In this document: piece by piece, positions 59,527 through 64,000 of the stretch
Position numbering within the stretch: the stretch's first letter is position 1
Layout of the letters: each line of letters starts with the position of its first letter
NCBI GenBank assembly: GCA_902476265.1
Contig: CABSCP010000026.1
Location: forward strand, 1-64,000
Direction of reading: 5' to 3'
Source of the DNA: an uncultured Lachnospiraceae bacterium
GTDB taxonomy: Bacteria; Bacillota; Clostridia; Lachnospirales; Lachnospiraceae
DNA: 64,000 nt
Notes under the pieces: model-generated
Databases searched by the model: none
Told to the model about the DNA's origin: nothing
Seen by the model: the letters and a program-made list of their open reading frames with translations, nothing else
Position numbers and translations under genes: made by a program

Positions 59527-59885
59527 ATATTCCACCAGATAAATATATTCTTACATATTTTCGACATACTCCCTTCTGATGCAAGCTAATTCTCCAGCAC
59601 AATCCAGTCATATTTCCTAACTACTCCAAAAAACCTCCAGTCAATTGGTACTATGCATTTACCTTGCTACACAATTTGATAAAATATTTCAAATTCCTTC
59701 TTCCGGTGATACTTTTTCTAGTTTTCTCCAACATCTTTATATCATAGGCACACTTTCTTCACATCGCCAAAAAGTACGGAGCATCAAATAACGTAGTCAT
59801 GCCTCCTTTTGTCCCTATAATTGAAGTTTATCTCTCCGTTTCAACAAAATCTACATAACTCTGTAACTCCTGTTTCATTTTCTGA
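59527..59885 (-). pseudogene. Relic of a third propeller/solute-binding gene
   Basis: The sequence aligns by eye, on the same strand, with the gene at 61345-63549. Bases 59711-59885 match its N-terminal part (relic SYVDFVETER, stop, TSIIGTKGG against ISVDFAETERKTPAIGTKG). Bases 59527-59710 match its last roughly 60 codons (relic WIVLEN, stop, LASEGSM against QVLEDQISLEEGM). About 1.8 kb of the middle is missing at one junction near 59710. In-frame stops show it is dead. The relic lies between the precursor and the protease genes. Confidence 0.85.
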
Positions 59886-60168
59886 GCATTATCCCTTGAG
59901 CCCTTAAAAACTTATTTGTAAAAAACCCCATCAAATGAAGTTTCTTTCTAATAGGAAAGTTCTGTAATCACTATTTATTAGTATATTTCAATATAATCTG
60001 ACCATTATACCTAAAAATAGAATGTTCAAGCATTTTCTCTAATTATCTTTATTAAAGTTTAACACATAAATGTTGTAAAATCAATGTATACAAATATTTT
60101 TTTGTGCAATATTGATACCTTATTTGGTTGTAATATAGCGTTTTGCACTATTTGTAGTTTATAACAGT
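59886..60168 (-). other. AT-rich gap after the protease gene
   Basis: No gene is supported. TTGATT (60084-60079) and TAAACT (60061-60056), 17 bases apart on the minus strand, could be a weak promoter toward the relic and the precursor. The left end may still contain unrecognisable remains of the relic's signal-peptide region. Confidence 0.35.
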
Positions 60169-61329
60169 TCACTTGTCTTCCAAATAGACCAAGTCCCCAA
60201 ATTCCAACATTCTTTTAATTTTCTCAAAGGAATCTTTTTCATCCGCCAAGTCATCTGTATCTATACTCAGATCACAAATCGATAATATTTGTTCTATAGG
60301 TTTTGATAAACAAACAATAATAAAATCTACATTAAAATATTCTTCTAAAGAACCTAATACACTAATAGATAAGCACCATCTCGATAAATGTAAAGCCCCC
60401 TCCATCTTATCATTTCCTATAGCATTATCAATTGCAAGGCCATAAAAACCATTCTGCCTCATAAATTCGATAAAGGCATTTACTTTCTTGAATCTTTCTT
60501 TTCCAAAAGCAACCAGTATAGGTCCTTCTATCTCGTGAAATGGCAACTTCCTTAATTTCTCTATATAACGGTTCGAACACAAATTGGGATAATTAAGATC
60601 TCTATTTTTGCCTATTAAAGAGTCCGATGCCTTTAATTCATTACTGCTATAGTTCATTTTCCGACATATTTGAGTGATATCTAATTTGGGCCTTTGTCTT
60701 TTTAATTCATTTATTTTCGCAACTACAACAGGCACTGCGTAACTATTTCCATTTACATAGTAAGTCTCATTAGTTATAGATTTTAGCTGGTGGATTCCTG
60801 CTGCCCAAAAATCAGGTTCAAATAGTTTGTTTTTACCTGGAGATATTTCCTTCTTTCCACTTGTTTCATACCCCTTTACACGCAAAACTCCTATCAAATC
60901 TGCCGGATATGTAGCCCTGTTTCTATTTGACATAGAGGCAACCATAATAGTTCCTCTTCGAACTAATTTTACAATAACATTTTTTAAAGTAAACTGGTCT
61001 TGATACTCTTCTGTTCCAAGGCTCATGCTACAAATACTTATGCTATTTTCCAAACACCATTCCAGAGCTACAACTAACTTATCAATTCTACAATCCTTCT
61101 TTTTTTCATCCAAAATCCTGATACTTACTATATTACAATTATTACAATACCTGCATAATATAGATGCACATTCTGTTCCATGAGAAACACATCCCCTTCC
61201 ATAATCTAAGTCCTCATTTTTTATTTCCAGATTGTCTGTCACCCATAAACGCTGGTATACTCCTGAAATATTCTCAAAAACATCGGCATTTATTCCGTCA
61301 TCAATTATAGCAATATTTACTCTATCCAT
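60169..61329 (-). CDS. Subtilisin-like serine protease of the RiPP cluster
   Basis: 386 residues with a cytoplasmic S8 domain. Catalytic Asp in NIAIIDDGIN (D10), His in VSHGTECASIL (H50), Ser in NGNSYAVPVV (S196), and a probable oxyanion Asn near ASMSNRNRATYPA. There is no signal peptide or propeptide. Residues about 205-386 form an extra domain of unknown function (PFHEIEGPILVAFGKERFKK; EYFNVDFIIVCLSKPIEQIL). The likely job is cutting the leader from the modified Cys-rich peptide, since the exporter lacks a peptidase. It starts 15 bases after the binding-protein stop, so it may share that transcript. Confidence 0.85.
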   Translation of the reverse strand: MDRVNIAIIDDGINADVFENISGVYQRLWVTDNLEIKNEDLDYGRGCVSHGTECASILCRYCNNCNIVSIRILDEKKKDCRIDKLVVALEWCLENSISICSMSLGTEEYQDQFTLKNVIVKLVRRGTIMVASMSNRNRATYPADLIGVLRVKGYETSGKKEISPGKNKLFEPDFWAAGIHQLKSITNETYYVNGNSYAVPVVVAKINELKRQRPKLDITQICRKMNYSSNELKASDSLIGKNRDLNYPNLCSNRYIEKLRKLPFHEIEGPILVAFGKERFKKVNAFIEFMRQNGFYGLAIDNAIGNDKMEGALHLSRWCLSISVLGSLEEYFNVDFIIVCLSKPIEQILSICDLSIDTDDLADEKDSFEKIKRMLEFGDLVYLEDK

Positions 61330-61344
61330 ATCTCACCTTCCACG

Positions 61345-63549
61345 TTATTCCGCCAGATAAAGTGAGACATTCTTACGGATTTCCGCCATGCCCTCTTCTA
61401 ATGAGATCTGATCCTCCAGCACCTGTCCGCCGTATTTCATGACCACTTCCAACACCTGTCGGTCTGGCGGTGCCGTGCATTCGCTCTGCTGTACAATTCC
61501 ATAAAATATTTCAGTATCTTCCGGTGACGGATTTTCAAACGGGCCGTCCGCTTTCACCACTCCAAACGACCATATGTCAGAACAAACCGCCTGCAGCATT
61601 GCCTCCAGGGCTTCTTTATTGACAGGTAACCCTTCCAGGGTATCGTAACTCTTCGTTTTTTCATATTGCTGGACCTTTTCGCTGAGCAGCATCTTTACAA
61701 AGCTTTCCGCCAGTTCCTTTTCTTTTGTCTTGCTGCTGACGCTCACCGGCATTGTAGAAATCAAACAGCTGCCACTTTGTCCGGGCATTTCCTGCAAATT
61801 CATTTCCTCATGCATTCCCAGATAACTGAGCAGATTTCCCAATCCGGTGAAATCCCTTACTGTTCCTGCCATCAGCCCTTCGTTATTGACAAACAGAGCC
61901 TTCTTGAAACCGACATCCATTGTCCAGTCATCGGCTGCCGTCACTCCCCAGTCATCCACCACGACACCCAGCATTTCCTGTCGCTCGTCTTCCTCTATCC
62001 CTGAAATTTCCGTCTCATAAATCCGTTTTGCCACTTCCAGAAAAGTGGCAACATTTTCCTCCTGAAGCTTTCCGTCCTTTACCCATTCAGCAGCACTGGA
62101 AAGAGCTAAAAGCCGCACCGTATTTGCACCGCTGTAGGTTTCCAGCAAGGGCCCCTCCGGCATTTTTCCCCGAATTTTCTCCATCCCATCCGCCAGAGTT
62201 TCCAGACTGTCGATTTCGTTTATCTCTTCTTTTTTCCCTGCCAGCACAGGCACCAAGAACCGGGTGGGAATCACATAGACTGCTTCCTCCTGTGTGCGGC
62301 AGCTTTCTGTCACGTTTGTGAGCAGACGTTCTTCCTGTGATACTTCTTCCAGGGTTTTGGACAAATCCAGCAACAATCCCTTTTTCGTATAAGCTTCTGC
62401 ATCCATCCCATCCATTAGGATCACATCGGGGCCTTTATCCGACATCAGCTCTGCATTCAGGTTCTTCACCACATCCTGCCGGGTCAGCGCACTTCCTTCT
62501 ATTAACCCGTATTCATATTTCACCAGTACATCCGGATGTTCTTTCTTGAACGCTTCCACTGCGGCTTTCGCCTGACCGCTTTCCTCTACGCTGAAGATTT
62601 TCAGCACATGGTTATATACCTGTTCGCCTTCTGCGCTACAGTCAAAATATTCCAGTTTTCCGTCTGAAAACAGGACCAGAAAAGTTTCTTCCCCCGTTTT
62701 TGCCATTCCCAGTATCCGAATGTCGAGCTTTCCGAAGTAACTCATATCTCCATCAATCAGCTGTTCCGCCGCCTGACCGCCTGACCGGTAATAAAATAAT
62801 CCCTTTCCGCATCCCATATAGATCCCATCCTCATCCGGCAGTAGATAAAGGCGGTTTCCGGCGTCTATAAAGCTTCTGTCCTCCGGATATCGTTTTGCAA
62901 AATCATTCAATACCTGGACATCCTCCTGCATTTCCCCAGCGGTCAGGTCATACATCTCAATCCGCTCATTCTCCCGCAGATACAGAATATTTTCAAAAGC
63001 TGCGATCTGATACACCGTCCCTGCCGTTTTTGTGAGCAGGCGCACTTCTCCGGTTTTTGAATCTATAGCAGATATGCTGCTGACACCCGCTTCCTCCTGA
63101 GCGGAATACAAATCGCCTTCTTTTCCGAATCCCAGCGCTGTCACAGCACCACCCGACTTTATACATGGCTCTGTCCCTTTTTCACAGGCCTGACAATAAA
63201 CTTCAAAGCTGCCTGTTTCCGTCATGGCTGTATAGGCCAGCTCCCCATTTTCGGAAAGTGCCGTATGTATGATCATGGAATTTCCTGTCCCTGCATCCGA
63301 TGCGGTTTTCTCCCAATTTTCCCCTGCATCTTTTGATTCATAAATACCGCCCTTCGCATCGCCAAAAAGCACGGAGTCCCCGGATCCCGCTGTCAGGCAT
63401 CCCTTTGTCCCTATGGCAGGGGTCTTTCGCTCCGTTTCCGCAAAATCAACAGAAATCTGCGTGTCTTTCTGCTTCTCCTGTACGCCGTTCCCGCAGCCTG
63501 CCAGACAGAGGCAAAACAGCGCTACCGCCAAACCATACCTTTTTTTCAT
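61345..63549 (-). CDS. Lipoprotein: beta-propeller-like domain fused to an ABC solute-binding domain
   Basis: 734 residues. Lipoprotein signal with Cys19 in LCLAGCGNG. Residues about 45-310 are repeat-rich, like a sialidase/YCF48-type propeller (GDAKGGIYESKDAGENWEKT; ALGFGKEGDLYSAQEEAGVS; YLLPDEDGIYMGCGKGLFYY). Residues about 320-734 are a family-1 extracellular binding domain (EAFKKEHPDVLVKYEYGLIE; GPDVILMDGMDAEAYTKKGL; AESFVKMLLSEKVQQYE). It binds an extracellular ligand. At least one paralog sits immediately upstream and a relic lies downstream. The matching permeases may be those at 52693-54434, now separated by the RiPP island. Confidence 0.85.
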   Translation of the reverse strand: MKKRYGLAVALFCLCLAGCGNGVQEKQKDTQISVDFAETERKTPAIGTKGCLTAGSGDSVLFGDAKGGIYESKDAGENWEKTASDAGTGNSMIIHTALSENGELAYTAMTETGSFEVYCQACEKGTEPCIKSGGAVTALGFGKEGDLYSAQEEAGVSSISAIDSKTGEVRLLTKTAGTVYQIAAFENILYLRENERIEMYDLTAGEMQEDVQVLNDFAKRYPEDRSFIDAGNRLYLLPDEDGIYMGCGKGLFYYRSGGQAAEQLIDGDMSYFGKLDIRILGMAKTGEETFLVLFSDGKLEYFDCSAEGEQVYNHVLKIFSVEESGQAKAAVEAFKKEHPDVLVKYEYGLIEGSALTRQDVVKNLNAELMSDKGPDVILMDGMDAEAYTKKGLLLDLSKTLEEVSQEERLLTNVTESCRTQEEAVYVIPTRFLVPVLAGKKEEINEIDSLETLADGMEKIRGKMPEGPLLETYSGANTVRLLALSSAAEWVKDGKLQEENVATFLEVAKRIYETEISGIEEDERQEMLGVVVDDWGVTAADDWTMDVGFKKALFVNNEGLMAGTVRDFTGLGNLLSYLGMHEEMNLQEMPGQSGSCLISTMPVSVSSKTKEKELAESFVKMLLSEKVQQYEKTKSYDTLEGLPVNKEALEAMLQAVCSDIWSFGVVKADGPFENPSPEDTEIFYGIVQQSECTAPPDRQVLEVVMKYGGQVLEDQISLEEGMAEIRKNVSLYLAE

Positions 63550-63601
63550 CCCGATCTCCTTTCCTTTTCTTCCTTACCATAAAGTTAAACCTATCAGTGT
63601 T

Positions 63602-63610
63602 ATTATATCA
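63602..63610 (-). promoter_or_regulatory. Extended -10 promoter before the propeller-binding gene
   Basis: TGATATAAT on the minus strand (63610-63602), about 55 bases before the start at 63549. No clear -35. Confidence 0.5.
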
Positions 63611-63643
63611 CATTTGCGCAGTAAAAGCTTCCGAACCGGGCCT

Positions 63644-64000
63644 TTATTCTGCAAGATAAATAGAGACGTTCTTATGTATTTCCGACATACCCTCTTCCAG
63701 CGACAGCTGATCCTCCAGCACCTTCGCCCCATACTCTGATACAGCCTTCATGATCTGCTTATCCGGCGGCAGAGCGCATTTCGTGTTCCGGGCAAGTTCT
63801 TTAAACAAAGTCATCCCCTCATCGGATGGAAATCCCAATTCTTCAGCCTTTCCATTTGCACCGTCGACCGAATAACTGTAATGTCCTGAGACCACTTCAA
63901 ACATACGGTCCAGCGCATCTTCATTCACGGCCATCCCTTCCTCTGTATCGTATTGCTGCGCCTTCTTTCCCAGCATGGTTTTTACAAAAGCTTCCGCCGT
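63644..64000 (-). CDS. C-terminal part of a paralogous solute-binding protein
   Basis: The frame is open to the window edge and ends at 63644. About 118 residues are seen (from TAEAFVKTMLGKKAQQYDTE to GMSEIHKNVSIYLAE). They match the C-terminus of the neighbouring gene block by block: PPDKQIMKAVSEYGAKVLED against PPDRQVLEVVMKYGGQVLED, and the shared SLEEGM and KNVS(I/L)YLAE end. It is a tandem duplicate. The rest lies outside the window. Confidence 0.85.
   Translation of the reverse strand, partial: TAEAFVKTMLGKKAQQYDTEEGMAVNEDALDRMFEVVSGHYSYSVDGANGKAEELGFPSDEGMTLFKELARNTKCALPPDKQIMKAVSEYGAKVLEDQLSLEEGMSEIHKNVSIYLAE

Noticed and set aside
59396..60168. A further peptide gene or regulator in the AT-rich gap of the RiPP cluster
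   Set aside because: No frame with a start site was found; most of the gap is accounted for by the binding-protein relic.

Overview
The window looks like a chromosomal segment of a gut-type Lachnospiraceae (Clostridia). The evidence is strong AGGAGG-type ribosome binding sites, consensus sigma-A promoters, a mix of carbohydrate ABC and ECF transporters without local ATPases for the sugar systems, a DgaE/DgaF-DUF4310/4311/4312 operon, a ThiT gene under a TPP riboswitch, and a Cys-rich peptide maturation cluster of clostridial type. Genus cannot be fixed by reading alone. There is no phage, plasmid, IS element or CRISPR array.

Layout. 1-6000: an XRE regulator with duplicated palindromic operators, a flotillin behind a long structured leader, a GNAT, a CofE-like ligase and an SNF-family Na+ symporter. 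6013-9892: a solute-binding lipoprotein and hybrid histidine kinase in one operon. 10102-10181: tRNA-Leu(UAG). 10488-18791 (minus): a ten-gene operon running HAD phosphatase, PRD/EIIB regulator, metallohydrolase, PRD protein, SFCGS protein, DUF4312, DUF4311, DUF4310, DgaE, DgaF. It probably imports and degrades an amino-sugar acid-like compound to a KDGP-type intermediate. 19059-34091: a catabolic region with an AraC regulator, two sugar permeases, a binding protein, RraA, a sugar isomerase/epimerase, a beta-keto acid cleavage enzyme (BKACE), MaoC and hydroxyacyl-CoA dehydrogenase proteins, a DUF4038 glycosidase, a PPC protein, a 4-hydroxybutyryl-CoA-dehydratase-like flavoprotein, rpiB, a ruined ribokinase and a LacI regulator. 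34219-45300: two small or unknown proteins, a MATE pump, a MORN-like anchored protein, an LtaS-like/YfhO pair (cell-wall polymer), asnA and a HAD-CPBP fusion. 45462-50445: TPP riboswitch-thiT, aldose epimerase and an ECF transporter operon. 50531-54434: an HlyD-like adaptor and two sugar ABC permeases.

54500-61329 is an AT-rich island and the most interesting part. It is a RiPP (ribosomally made, modified peptide) cluster of the Clo7bot/CcpM type: subtilisin-like protease, a 56-residue Cys-rich precursor peptide, radical SAM-SPASM maturase, a TIGR04066-like protein, an acyl-carrier-related protein without an obvious phosphopantetheine serine, and an ABC exporter. A terminator separates the precursor from the maturase. 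An eroded copy of the neighbouring propeller/solute-binding gene is embedded between protease and precursor. Tandem copies of that gene lie upstream (61345-64000) and two ABC permeases lie downstream, so the island appears to have split an older ABC operon. All readings are by eye; family names are recalled from general knowledge and no search was run.
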